DNA of 64,000 nucleotides from Nageia nagi (Eukaryota > Pinophyta): positions 198,710,001 to 198,774,000 of the forward strand of contig JBITNC010000001.1 in assembly GCA_050084985.1 (NCBI GenBank), given 5' to 3'. A program made the translations under genes and the position numbers. Position 1 is the stretch's first letter; each line of letters starts with the position of its first letter. The notes under the pieces were generated by a model. The model was not told the DNA's origin. It worked only from the letters and a program-made list of their open reading frames with translations, and did no database searches. Positions 45,854 to 58,829 of the stretch are shown piece by piece.

Positions 45854-46734
45854 AAAAGTATGCACCTATTTATTCTCTATTATTTCATATCCTCCTCTTT
45901 TTTTTTTCTTTTTGGTAGGATTTTTATACTTCAATTCATCCATATCAACTAAGCATTTTTCCTTTTGGGTCAATCCATGCACAATCTTAGTAAATGAGAG
46001 TGTCATATAATCCAAAGCTATGAATTTTAACTTAGGATGCATATTGAGAACAAACATGGATGTAACATGTCACTTAGACAATGGTTCTTGTATCATACTC
46101 CATACCTTCTAAAATATTCATGTAAATTTATCAAATCTTTCATTTGGACCTTGTATAACGCTTACCAAATATGAAATTGTAACTTGTATAGGAGCATAAT
46201 ACTTGAAATGTATGTAAAATTTTGAAAAAAGTTATGCATAACAATTAATATATTTAGTAGGTAAAGAGAAGTACCAAGTTAGGATATCACCACGTAATGT
46301 AGTCATAAAATATTTTTCCATCAAATTATCATCCACTTCAAAATTTAATTTAAACTTGATCTCAAAATCTTGAATGTGAACCATGGGATCTCCTTCACCT
46401 TGATATGAATTGAAAATAAGTTCTACTTGAAGATATGGTGCTCTAGCATTGTGAATTCATCACACTATGGATTGTAATCCCTAGATCCAGTAGCATGAAA
46501 TTCAATGGATCTATTATTTCCACCCGTATTTGAGTCTTCACTTCTATCATAAAACCCATAAATAATTTTATTAAAAGTATCTTTAGTTGCATCATTAAAG
46601 CTATTGACCATGGAAAGAATTAAGCTAGTTCCATTTTTGAAATACAATATAAGTCCTATCTAAAAATTCTAGGATTTTTGGCACAACTAGTGAATGATAA
46701 AGCAGTGTACCAAAGAAAAATTAGGTTCAACAAT
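45854..46734 (-). pseudogene. E2 gag remnant
   Basis: Resumes E2 right of E5. 46041-46660 is collinear with E1 6001-6640: TTTATCAAATCTTTCATTTG and the following gag core. The minus frame 46465-46647 (LSMVNSFNDATKDTFNKIIY) matches E1 MVNSFYEATKC. 45866-46057 carries a Lys-rich patch (NPTKKKKKRGG). A mutated primer site (TGTTGAACC on the minus strand, about 46733) precedes the LTR. Confidence 0.7.
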
Positions 46735-47486
46735 TGTTATAACTAAAATAATGATTTATAAGAGTTATTTATGATATTAAATTTAACTAAATAATACTAA
46801 AATGACAATCAATTATAGTAACATAAAATATGATAATGATACAAGATGACCTAATTGAACATGACCTATCAAACCTAGATTAATGAAAGATACAAACCTA
46901 TACTTTACCTATCATGATGAATGAAGGTGATATTTGACTCAAAGGGAATCAATGATGAGCTTCTCCATTTTGTGGAGCCACTAATCCATCCTCAACCCAA
47001 TGATAATATTAGGATTCCAATGTCATTGCTCAAATACCATTCTAGATTACTTTGCAGTCTTGCTCAATATCATTAAAACACCTTTGATGGTTAGAATATA
47101 ATACATAATAATATTTAAAGGATCATATAACTTAGAGCATAACAAAATCAAGATATGATAGGTGGCATTAAGAAATACCAGTCAATAATGACATAAGTAT
47201 ATTACCACCTATTAAAGATTCCAGACTATGTCATGATTTTTCACACACAACCCTTCCATCTTTATAGATAGCAGGTTTAGTGCCTAGGCTCCTCCTTGGG
47301 CTTACGGTGTATGTGGGTGAAGACTCCTTCTTGGGCTTATCTTAGAACTAACCTATTATCATAAAATACAAAGGTAGATGAGTATGCATAATGAAAAGAG
47401 TATTAAATCAATTACATAAATAAATTATTATAAATACTTAAAAGGTGTATTTTAATTAAATTAAAATTCTTTTTTAAGTGTTAACA
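46735..47486 (-). repeat. E2 5' LTR
   Basis: About 752 bp. The best-preserved ends in the family: TGTTATAAC at left and GTGTTAACA at right, short inverted repeats. Collinear with 19603-20357. Confidence 0.87.
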
Positions 47487-47645
47487 CATGATTTATTTTG
47501 AACAATATTATGATGATCATCCTAAATACCACTTGGTTATCCAAAAATTTAGACACCAATTTTATACAATAATATATATATATATATACACACACACATA
47601 CCAATGTTCCATGGTAAATAAATTCAAATGCACATTAATAATAAT
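47487..47645. other. Spacer with AT/AC microsatellite
   Basis: Short flank between E2 and E6, with (AT)n running into (AC)n at about 47571-47600. Confidence 0.6.
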
Positions 47646-47783
47646 TGTAGATGCCTAAAAATGATTTATTAATTATTTAATAAATCATATTTTAAGCATT
47701 AATTACATATGTCAAGATAAAGTTGATATTACAATACAATGCCATATGTTATTAAATGCAATATCATTTATCATTGGCCAAAT
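47646..47783 (+). repeat. LTR fragment, start TGTAGATGCC
   Basis: Inverse match to 22157-22294 (shared ATGTCAAGATAAAGTTGATA and AATGCAATATCA). Similarity ends near 47783. Confidence 0.7.
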
Positions 47784-48139
47784 CCCTAATAAGTTTAATA
47801 TGGAATTTGCTGATGGTGATTTTGAAAGTGTAAATTAATAAAGATTTGCTAGTACATATAAAATGAATCTAAGAATTATGATCTAGATATTATTTTTGCA
47901 AACATTAGATATATAAAGGAATCGATGGCTCATACTAATAGAATGGAAATTTTGTTACTTATAACCATATCAAAGCTACTATAAATATTCTAATAAAATA
48001 TGAGTTATTAGAATTAGAGCCCAACACTTTGCTATAAGAATGTAGCTTCATCAAAATGGAGGGTGTTTATCAATAAAAAGCAAAGCATTAACACCATGCT
48101 AAATTATTAATACTATGTCCATGTTGCATTATCAATACC

Positions 48140-49690
48140 TCCTAAAGATTTGAAAATGGTACCAAATGAGGATAAGGATAGGAATAATGAAGAGGCTTCA
48201 ATAACTCAGGTAGGTATTCCATAACAACCTAAAATATGTATGCTCAATAACTACATTTACCATGATAATGATAAGAATATCTTAACTAAAATTGAGGAAC
48301 CAAAAAATATGCATGATCAAATTAATACTTTTATAGGGCTTATGAAAAGAAATATAATTGGAATTAAGAGGAACATGAAATTAAAATTGATATTATAATA
48401 GAGGCATAGGAGTTAGATACCTTTCAAAAAACCATCACTGACCAACAACTAGATTTCATATTTGAATTATTAGATAACATGAAGGAACAAAGAACTAATA
48501 AAATTGGTCCATTCCTAAACTTAAAAGAATCCAAATTGAGAAAACCAACTCAAATACCCATTCCAAAATCTAATATTGTTCCTCCACAATTCCCACAACC
48601 ATCCCCTCAAACTAGTCAACTTGTAATTCCATCTCCTATTTCACAACACATAGTGTCACCCAAAATACAACAACCCATTGTTTAATCTTCTATTGCACAA
48701 TATGCTCATGTGAACCCTCCTAATCCTAATTATACACTTCAAGATATGGTTGAAAATATTTAAAAAGTATTTTATAATGATGATGATGATTTCTTATCTT
48801 GTTTGAAATGTCCTTTCCATGATAGAATTGCTTGTAAAGTTTTCACAAGTAAAAAAAACATAAAATTTACAAAATATAATGGTTTTTCAAGATCCAAAAA
48901 TGCATGTTAGAAAATTTTAAGAAGCTATTGAATTTCTCCATGATCTTGATATGTTTCTTAGATTGTTTTCAAGTATTTTTAAAGATGATGCATTGAATTT
49001 GTATTTCTCTATTCTTGAAAAAAGTATTGATAAAATATGATCTTGTTTTGCAATTCATTGCCAATTTCAAATATAATATTTAGGATAGGATTTAATTTAA
49101 ATATTTATGTAAGGTTAAGAAAGTACATGGATAATATTTAGTCAATTTCATGAAAATATTGAAGAAATTTACTAATAGAGTTATAACTATTGAACAAGAT
49201 TTAAAATATACTTTTGTAGTTGCTTTGTTGCCGATCTTCAAACTAGAGGTGCTTGATAATAATGATATCTCTTTGGGAAAAATGATTAACAAATTACTTA
49301 AGAAGGAGCCTTGTATCTTGCAAAACTATAAAGAGATTCAAAAAGTCAACAATACAAAGGTAAAAGTTATACATCTCCAACACAAGTGGCACCAACAATA
49401 AGCAACAATAAAGAGTCATTTCCACCTAAAAGGAAGTTTACTAAGTTAAATGAAAGTGATGATAATATTCTAAATATTTTGTTATATAAGGATCTTATTG
49501 AGCTTACACTAATAGTTCAACATCATTTTCCAAATGGAATTCTTGAAAATTATAGATTTGAAGAATTTTGCAATTATTATAGGACTCCAAGACACTTAAC
49601 AAAAGATTACAAGAATTTAAGAAATATTATACAGGATCTCATTGATCAAAAGGATATCCAAATTAATGATCCCCAAAAATAATATGAGAG
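48140..49690 (+). pseudogene. E6 gag remnant
   Basis: Opens with MVPNEDKDRNNEEAS (48158). After a Pro/Gln-rich stretch (48550-48680, SNIVPPQFPQPSPQTSQLV), the gag core reads FQDPKMHVRKF, then AIEFLHDLDMFLRL and FKDDALNLYFSI (about 48890-49015) in broken frames. 49150-49401 continues as a helical stretch, and 49386-49682 ends FEEFCNYYRTPRHLTKDYKN then LRNIIQDLIDQKDIQ, a damaged form of the CxYHxxxGHxxxxC module. Several stops and shifts. Confidence 0.7.
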
Positions 49691-50646
49691 TGATGTTGGT
49701 CCTATTCATCCTAAAAATACCCAACTTGGAATCTTCATAGATCCTTTACCATGAGCAAATTAACAACCTAAGGTATGCATGGAAATGGTAAGTACTCCAA
49801 GTTATTTTTAATATTATTTATCTAACAAATACATGATAACATATTGAAAATAGTTGAACATGCAATCTCAAGGAACTTTAGATAGAAGAAACAACACCCA
49901 ATCTCAACAAATGTAGAGTGCTAACATCATAAAAAATTATCTACATGCTACTGATGTCATGCACACACCACCCAACATGGTCCCAAACTTTGTTCTTATG
50001 TCAATAAACTATAAGTGGGTCACTAAGGTCACCCAGGTATGTTGTATTATTGATTAAATTTGAAAAAACATAAATACATCATGTATTTTAGTGTATTCTT
50101 ATATCTTTTATTTTATGTATTTTGTGCATTTTTATGACTCCATGCATGTTTTAGTAAGTTACTAGGTTAATACTCTTTAAGGTGCCCATACATTTTTCTT
50201 CAAAATTCATAGAGTGTCAGAGCATGGAAATCATAGGACTATTCATAGAGCATCCACACTATGCATTTCCCATAACAAATGAGAAAAAAGGATGCATTTA
50301 GAGGATGTGTCATGTAACTAATTATTTTTAGTATATGTTGTAGTGTTTTTAACTCGTTAGTCAAGGAAACTTGGGGATGTTGTGAAAGTGTCAAATTTAT
50401 TATCTAATATTATTAAATTTTGTTTATTTTCAAAGTCTCTTTAATATGCTTATTTTTATTATTGATTATGATTGTATTTATTATTAATGTTTTTATTTAC
50501 TTTTCCATTAAGAATGAATTAATGAAATTAATACACAAAATTATATACACATATAAAATGAACATCCATGCATAAAAATTTGAAACAAAGAATATACATA
50601 AATACACATATATAATAATAATACTAATAAGTATGTGAATACAATA
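49691..50646. other. E6 noncoding stretch between gag and PMD
   Basis: No frame or motif on either strand. AT-rich. Same position as 40519-41150 in E5. Confidence 0.45.
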
Positions 50647-52490
50647 TCATGAGTGACTCCCCATGCTACCATTACCGCTATCTTCCCTATGACTCTTCCT
50701 ACCACTACTGCCATTAGACATAGCTAGAGATCCTAAAATAACACTACTACTAATCCCATGAGTGGTTAAAAGAGCCTTGATATTCCCATATTTTGCACTC
50801 AATTGAGCTATCTATTGGTGCAATAGATGGTTAACCTTTATATGATTGGATATGAATGTGCAAGACTCATTGGGCAGAGGCATAACCAACTTCTCATGCA
50901 TCCTCTTATTTTCCTACTCCAAGACATAAATTTCTGCATCTCTCTCCACTAGAGTGGTATGCAACTCAATCACACTCCCCCCAATAATAACCATATTCAC
51001 CTCCATAGGCCTCAATCTATCCACTTCAACCTTAAAAGGTTAATGATTGGCAATCTCCTCCTCCAAGCTAGCTATCCTAGTTGCTATATCCTTTGTAAAT
51101 GCCATAAATTAATATTAGTTCATAATAAAATTAATCAAAAATATAAAAATATAGAACTTAACCTAATCAAACATAAAATGTACCTAAGGAAACTAAGGGA
51201 ATATCCTCAATAAGTAAATTCATGCCTAGTGTAGGGGTCCTAGAAGCTGGTGATCATGTTGGGGGAATATTTGAATATGGATAATCTCCAATCATCACTA
51301 CATCCTTATCATTATCATCAAATGAATCCTATAAATATACCTTAACCATATCATCCTAATTATCTAAGGCTAGAATGCCAAGTGGGGTAGACCTAGTACT
51401 TACCCACCATGCCTCATACCTTGAAACTGTATTGGGGACAAAATAAATTTCTACTAATGAATCCTTAAGGGTATATACCTCATACCTTTGTCTCATGTAG
51501 TAACGCACCCCAATTGGAATATCCTAAGTTAAATCAAATTATCATAGTATGCAACCCAGGTAGTATGGATCTACCCCTCTTTGTATGGTTTGTAAGAAAT
51601 AATGTTGCCTCAAATAGGCCTTCTTGTGTGCATCCTCATCCTAGGTGTAATCTTGATACACCACACATATTATGTCCTTGAATTGTAGGTTATCTATCTC
51701 TCTCCTCCTCATCTCAATGTCATAAGGCACCCAAAAGTATAGCCAAGAATGGAGGCCCAATAATACATTGTAGGGTTTGTGACATTATTTATATACCCAA
51801 AAAGTCCAATGGGCTTGAACACAACTATGTGATCATATGCCCACACTTGCAGTAGTGATGCATGAGCTACCGTGACATTGGATTTACCCACCATGATAAT
51901 GTTATGTAAATCCCAATACAACTAAGCTGAAACACATGGCCCTCATGCATAAATGGTTCCCTTGGCACAAATATACTTTAAAATCTAAACCAAACCCAAT
52001 GCAAAAATAGAATTGTTCTTGTTTGAGCACAAGAACACAACGATGATAGAAGAAACCAAAAACCAAAGGTTCCTCACCCCCATGTCATATTGATAGGTCA
52101 AATGTAAGTAGACCTCCCTATGCTCCAAATTGTGATCTATGTTTCCTATAAACTAGATAGATAAGGAATCCCTCTACAACTAATCATTGATAGAGGCATG
52201 CAAAACTAACCTCCCCTGAATAGGCACATGCAAGATCTGGTATAAGTCTAGCAACATCATGATCATCTCTTTGGTAGATAGATGGAAGCTATTGGAATTT
52301 GGATCCCAATGCTCAATCAATGCAATCAACAACATGAATTTAATCTATATATGGTTGGATATGCTTAATTCATACAATCCAAATGTCTCAAGTATCTCAT
52401 TATCTTTGTTGGATCAAATCCAACCCTGTGACCTCTCTAGGGTATCCATCTTCATCAAACCCCTATGTACTAGGTATTTTTGATTCTATA
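50647..52490 (-). pseudogene. Plant mobile domain (PMD) gene, antisense inside E6
   Basis: Minus-strand reading from about 52455 (MKMDTLERSQG) gives ETFGLYEL, then ALIEHWDPNSNSFHLSTKEM and LYQILHVPIQGRLV, the PMD hallmark. VWAYDHIVVFKPIGLFGYIN (51770-51840) matches the E5 copy VWAYDHISISRL. Near 51183 a GTACATTT donor lies at the place matching the E5 intron and is also phase 1, but the acceptor appears mutated (ATGG at about 51102). The last part is a coiled coil (TKDIATRIASLEEEIANH, ELHTTLVERDAEIYVLE), then SNGSSGRKSHREDSGNGSMG and a stop at 50647. In-frame stops show it is not functional. Confidence 0.75.
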
Positions 52491-54979
52491 ATTAAATCAA
52501 AAATGAAAATTCAGCATATATTAATACAATATATAAATCAAATTAAAATAAAATTAATAAATATAAATTATACATGTAAATACATAAAATTTATTCATTC
52601 ACCTAGTTTATGTGACTTAAAAATAATTTAGCATGTCTTGTAGTTTATCATGATCACATCAGCTTATCAACCCTTCATAATAACACTTGCATGATTATTT
52701 TTATTAACTTATCCCTATGTTACCATTTGTTAAAACCTAACCCTAACTAGCTTACCAATTAGGGGACCGATCAATCAATTAGGGTTAAAACCCTAACCAA
52801 CCTACCAATCGATCATCGTTAAAATATAAAGGTCAATTTCAAATCATTTCCCTCCATAAAACACTTCCATCAATAGATATCTCATAAGTTTTTGCATTCT
52901 TAGCCTTCCTCCCACTATATACATGAACTTTAGTAGTATGGTACCTCCCATGTGAGCTCAACCCATCAGTAAAAATGTAATTATTATCCTCATATTATAA
53001 GGGAATCTTGGGTAAACTCATGTGATTTGGATTTTTGAATTCACTAACACTATTTAAATTTGTTTTGTAGGTATTGGAGATCATACAAGCACATCATATC
53101 ATATCATTTTGGTCATTTTTTCTAATCCATTTGTGCATGATTGCATTTTAATATTTTCTAGGCTAGTCTCTTATAGACTTAGGCTAGATTAGTTTAGTTT
53201 TATTTTCTAGATTAATATCAAATTATTTTATATATTTTTTTAGCTTATGTTAGCTTGGATCTTAACCATTGAGATATTTTTTGAGTACCTTATTAACTCA
53301 AGGCTTAGAGGTTTACAAGCAAATAATTCCATTTTACTTAGCTTTAGGGTCTTAAGGACCTAAGGCTTAGAAACCTCTATAAATATTTTTTTGTAGGTCA
53401 TTTGGCATCTTGGGAGCTTCATAAAAAGGATAAATATCTAACCTTACACTCCATTTTATCTTCTTATCATTTATCATATCATTACCAAGAAATATTTTAG
53501 ATATTACAAAGTGGTCATCCAAAGGCCCTTGGGTTTTTCATATTTTGTTTGTGTTTGAGCTCAAGTGGTGGGGTATTTGGGCTACTTACAAAAGTATCGA
53601 TCATGGTGGGACCTCCCTTGGTCCAAGGCTTACAACATTACAGGATTTTATCTCTTTTTCTTATTTTTAGATCTTGTAATTGACCCTTTATTCTTGCATT
53701 TTTGGATAGTTTCATACATTAACATGAGTTAATTATTTTAGGGAACCTTCCTTATGTTGTCACAACCAAACCTTGAAAATAAAAAGTTGAAAATTTATCA
53801 AAAACTTAGTCAATTTTGTGTAGATTAGTCCTAGAGTCTAGTCAATCCCTTACATACTAGTTAGGGTTTCAATATTCATATCTACTAGTTGGCTTTCACT
53901 AAGCTAGCTCCTCTTCATCAACTAGTCCTATCTATACCAATTAGTATTATTTTAGGGTTTTAGCTAAGTTTATTTCATTTTCACATAAGTGTCATAGTTT
54001 TTGAGCCTTGTAACTAGGTGGTAGCATTCAACTATAGATATTTTATATCTAGGTTGTACACATTATTTTTATTTAGCATTTTGTACTTAGTTTTTCAAGA
54101 ATCTCTAGGTACTGCTATGACTGGTTGGCCAACTATTTTATCAGTCCACTAGTTGGTATTGATAAATAGGCTACAATATATTGGTTAGGATCAAAGTTGT
54201 AAAATAGTTATTATACATGATGTTAGCTTGGAGTAAGAGCCCCCAAGATTGTATCCCACTTTTGTCATATTTTAGACTAGGATTAATGTACTGTGTGCAT
54301 CCAATGGATGTTTATTTCATTTATTTTTGTATTACTTTCTAGTGAAAAGAAGGAAAATTGTAATATATATTTATTTTCTTTCTTGCATTAGTGAAATCAA
54401 AATCATACTTGGAAGGGAGTATTTCCATTTAAATAGTGTTGTGTTCTTTTATTTTAAAAATACAAAAAAAGGAAAAATCTTTGAGGAATTAGTTGCATTT
54501 GTATGCATATAATTACATATCATATTTTCTTTATTGTACTTGCATTTTGATCTCACATGAGCTTAGGATTGAGAAAAGGCATGTGGATTTCACCACCCAT
54601 GGTCTAGTCTTAATCTGGAGGTCATCATTAGAGTGGAAAACATAAGTTGAGCTTTCAAACATAAAACACCCCTAGATATTGAGCCTTTTGCAATAACACT
54701 TGACTAGGTTCATTATAGGAAAACTACAAAAGAGGTTAAAAGCAATATCGTTAAAAAGATAATTTCCCTTATGATGTTTTAACACTATTTCTATATTGCA
54801 TATAGGATTGCTATCTTGGAAAGATCATTCTAGGGTTGTGTGTCTTAACCTTACATCCACTAAATCAAGATCATAACAAAACATTTAGGCTTAGTACTTA
54901 TTTTCTTTATTTTGTTTGGCACAATTAGGAATATTTTCTTTATGCACTATTGTTTGCTTGAGTTCTTGTTTGCAACCAT
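52491..54979. other. Unassigned stretch, possibly LTR and leader of E8
   Basis: No coding frame with a family signature. Repeated words CTAGTTGG, AACTAGTC and CTAGTTAGGG (53860-54140) and AACCCTAACCAACCTACCAATC (52730-52810) occur, and a GCTTAGG/TTAGG-rich part runs at 53160-53370. It lies just before the E8 gag start and would fit a long Tat-type LTR and leader, but no second copy is in the window. Confidence 0.35.
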
Positions 54980-57900
54980 AAATGGATAATGAACATCACA
55001 CTAATTTGGTTTAAACAAGAACACAAATTAGCACTAGTCAAGATAGGGAATTACACTCCAATCCTCCTTCCCATCCACCTTCACCTCATGCTTCACAAGT
55101 ACCTTATATCCCAACTTCTCCATCTAGGTGTTCTTCTTATCCACACCTTCAAGAGGGTTCCCAAGTATATAAAGACATGTATAAGAACTCATTTTTTGGT
55201 GAGCCTAGTTCCCCACATTATGTGGAGAATGTCCATGATGATTTCACTTTTGAGTATCAACTCTTTTTGAGTGATCCTTATGTCCAAAGTCTTTTCCATC
55301 AATTTAGGGACAAGAAACCTCTTAGTTTTAGGCCTTCATCACCCCATGTTTCTAACATGGAGAACCAACCTTTTGGGAATCCTCCACCTTCCTTAGGAGA
55401 GGATACAAGGATTTTAAGACCTTTTCCTCCTCCTTCCTTACCTCATATTTTCACCATAGATCCTCCACACCATAATCCAACCATGCCTTCATATTCCATC
55501 CTTGATAATGTCATTTATCATTATGATACCTCCTATGTTGAATCTTAAATTTCTCACATGTTTTCCTCTTCCATTTACCCTCAACCATAAGAGAAACATT
55601 ATTCTTCCTTTATCATATTGATACAAATAAGAGAATATAAATATACCTTACTAGAAGTGTTTCATCCTTTTTTTTTCCACCACCCATAATTGTTACATAT
55701 TTACCTTTTGGTTCTAGGGAATTCCAACAATTTTCATCAAGATTGACTCAAGACCCATTGATTTCTAAAATGGATCCTTTACTCCAATCATCATGTCCAT
55801 AATTTGAACCCTTCACTTTGATACCATAAAGTTATCTTGATCATGATGATGAAGAGAAGGCCCAAATATTTGAATAGTGGTATAGGCTCCAAAAAACCAA
55901 GAAGATTGCACAAATTATGGACACCCATCCTAGCTCTCAAGGGAAAGAGGTAAATATTAGTTGTCAAGTCTTAAGTATTGAAAATCCTCCTCAAGTTTAT
56001 ATCATTTATCAACCTCATTCATCTTATCAATCACAACCTATAATGCATACCAACTTAACCAATCGCAATCATCAAGATATATTCTAATCATATGTGCCAC
56101 CTAATTCCTCCCAACCTAAGGTGCACATTAATGTTTTACATCAATCTCTATCTTCTTCTTCTCAAGTTAGTTTACCAACATATTTCCAATATAAAAATAC
56201 TAATCCTATGCAAGCACATGTTGGTGCTCAACCTAGGGGACTTTCCCTTACTAAAAAATATTTCCAATCTTTTTAACATATCCAAGATCCATCACTTGGG
56301 CCAAATCAATTTCCTACTCAAGGTTTGTGAAATCAAATGGTTCAAGGGTTTTTAATTCAACCCTATCATACACATGAAGTGAGTGTTTCGCCTACACAAC
56401 AAACTTATCAACCTCAAGGGAAAACTTAAGCAACCAATTATCACCAAGGTTTACACTATCAAGTAGTTAGGTCTTTTCCACCTTATACTTCCAATGATGA
56501 AATTTTAAAGAAGTTGCATGAGATGGAACAAATACTTAATGATCATGGAAATACAAAGTTATCATATGGATCAATTTGTAATGATCCAATCCATCCATTA
56601 GCTCCAATCAAATATTTTTCTTATAAGTTCAAGGTCCCTAAGATGGATAAGTTTAAGGGAAAAGAGGATCCAAAATAACATATAATACAATTTAAGTATT
56701 CTTGATATATCATAGCCAACAATGATATTATCATGTTAAGAAATTTCCCTATGAATTTAGCAAGATAAGCTTTGGTAACAACTTGACTCAACATAGAATT
56801 TTCTCCTTTGAAAAATTGGCCAATCAATTTTTAGAGCACTTTAGGATCAACATTACAAAGAGAGATTCCATTACATATTCAAATAAGTTATCTCAATTTG
56901 ATGATGATTTGATATCAAATTATATGTGTAGGTGGAGAAAGGTTATAACATATGTACCCTACACATTATCTTAAGAAGAGTTGGTTAAGTTATTCTCTAG
57001 GAGTTGCAACAAACATATCTCTTCCATCCTTCAAATTTGAAGGAACTTACCTTTGCTGATGCCTTAGTACAAGCTAAGATAATTGAGAAAGTAAAGATTT
57101 AATAAGGTGAAATTAAGCTAAGGAATAAATAAAATAACCAATAGAATCACAAAAATAGTGGCAATTTCAATTTATCCTAACATAAGCCATAAATAAATCA
57201 AATCACTTATGTGGTTAATCAAGCACAACCAATATTACAACTAGAACCTCATGGAAAATAAAAGAATAACCAACCAATAAATCAATACAAACATCAATAT
57301 CAAGAACAACATAATCAAGGTAATTAAGTAAAGCAAGGTAATATTTAAACCAAGAATCAAGAAATGCCACCTAGACCACCAAAATGACCACAACATCATC
57401 AACAAAATTGGATACCATTAGCTGAGCCAATTGAGGAAATTCTAAAGAAGCTATTGGATGCTATACTTATTGCACTTCTTGAGATTAAACAAGAGGAACC
57501 TAATGATGTAAATCCATAAAGGTACATGGATGATGATTTTTGTGCCTTCCATAATCAAAGGGGATACTCAACAAACAAATATCAACATTTAAGGGATATA
57601 ATCCAAAGATTAATTGACGATGGTCAAGTATATATAAGAGATCCTCAAGCTAAACCTAATAGTGATTTGGAGGTGTATCAAAATTCTCTACCAAGGTATG
57701 AATGTAAATCAAGTGAGTACCATGGCATCCACATCTAGACAAGTAACACATGATGGTCCCTTAACTACAAAGTTTATTTGTATAATGGGTGTAGAACTAG
57801 TTAATGTGGCTACATGTACAATAAGGGGAGGTGAGAGAACACCTCCACCTAGAGAGTAAATACCTAAACAATAAACACAACCAATTAATATTCAAGTGCA

Positions 57901-58044
57901 AACACAACATTATTTATCAATTATTACAATCAAGAATTAGTTAGACCAATAATTGAGGTTAACTCCTACCAAGTTTTCCTTGTGGGATTTGATACAACAA
58001 TCTAAGGCTCATAGAGATGCCTTTAATGATATAATTAAGATAAT
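54980..58044 (+). pseudogene. E8: Tat-like gag remnant with proline-rich N-terminus
   Basis: ATG at 54980 (MDNEHHTNLV, then a stop, then QISTSQDREL). The next 180 codons are Pro/Ser/His-rich (SNPPSHPPSPHASQVPYIPT, FPPPSLPHIFTIDPPHHN) and open to 55548. The gag core begins about 56630: KVPKMDKFKGKEDPK, NDIIMLRNFPMNLAR, EFSFEKLANQFLEHFRINIT-like and LISNYMCRWRKVI. The zinc module is DFCAFHNQRGYSTNKYQHLR (57535), followed by LRDIIQRLIDDGQVYI. 57960-58044 reads LWDLIQQSKAHRDAFNDII, typical of the Tat gag-protease junction. E4 is inserted or joined directly after. Many stops and frameshifts. Confidence 0.75.
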
Positions 58045-58747
58045 TGATCCATAATCATTGAATTTTTATAGCATACTCAAATCCTTATTTATAGTTTCAA
58101 ATAAAAATACATTCACTATTATGAAATCATACAAATTTCATATAAATTCAAAATTATAAAAGGTAAAAACTATAACTAATAATCTCAAAATCATACAACA
58201 AGATCAACACAATGATTTACCCTAGTTCACCCAATGTGGGCTAATACAACATGGAATTGGTGCCTTATCTTCTCATTATCTATGGAAATTACAATATTAC
58301 ATGCATAGAAATAACATCAACATAATGGCAATACAATATATTACAATTACTGCAATCTCCTACAATAAGAAGAAATAATATCAGAACTACAATAATTCTG
58401 GAATGACTCTTGGTATTCCTTCAAACTATTACAATTCTAAAATCCCAAAACTCTACAATCCTCATTGAAAATTTAAAGAATAAGATACACCACTAAATAA
58501 TCCTCCAGAACACTTTGAAATGTCAATCAAGAAACTTGAATTGATCAATCTCCTAAAATGTCAATGTCTCTTCAAATGCCCCTACTGACTCATTAAGATG
58601 CACATCATTAGCAACCTTAAAATAATAATTTACACATCATTGGTGATCTAAAATTGAATACAAAAAATTCCAAATTTTGATCTTCAGTTTGTCTCCAAGC
58701 ACATATACCTTTGGAATGAGTATTCCTCTTGAAAACATAACCTAACA
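58045..58747 (-). repeat. E4 3' LTR (703 bp)
   Basis: Starts TGATCCATAATC and ends CCTAACA, the inverse of the E3 LTR start TGTTAGG. Preceded on the minus strand by a purine-rich stretch (TTGGGGAGGTGTGATC). Confidence 0.85.
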
Positions 58748-58829
58748 TATGTTCCAATTTAGATCACACCTCCCCAATGGAGAAACATTGGTCCCACAAA
58801 TGCATATATGAGGATAGAACTCCCCAATT

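Larger units (their letters stand above)
19603..47486 (-). mobile_element. E2: Tat-like LTR retrotransposon split by three nested insertions
   Basis: LTRs at 19603-20357 and 46735-47486 are the same family as E1. Removing the solo LTR (21606-22294), E3 (26210-36833) and E5 (37655-45853) leaves about 8.4 kb in the order 3' LTR, integrase, aRNase H, RT, protease linker, gag, 5' LTR on the minus strand, collinear with E1. Coding regions are broken by stops. No target duplication is visible at the outer ends. Some E2 sequence between RT linker and protease is missing at the right edge of E3, so a deletion followed that insertion. Confidence 0.85.
47646..52490 (+). mobile_element. E6: Tat-like gag element with antisense PMD gene, partial
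   Basis: Same architecture as E5: plus-strand gag (48140-49690) ending in a Tat-type zinc module, no pol, then a minus-strand PMD gene (50647-52490). The left 138 bp match the start of the solo LTR at 21606-22294 (inverse orientation). No matching right LTR was found before E8, so boundaries are uncertain and the LTR fragment may belong to another element. Confidence 0.6.

Noticed and set aside
54980-55548. Treating the proline-rich frame as a host gene
   Set aside because: It runs in the same direction into a Tat-type gag core and zinc module.
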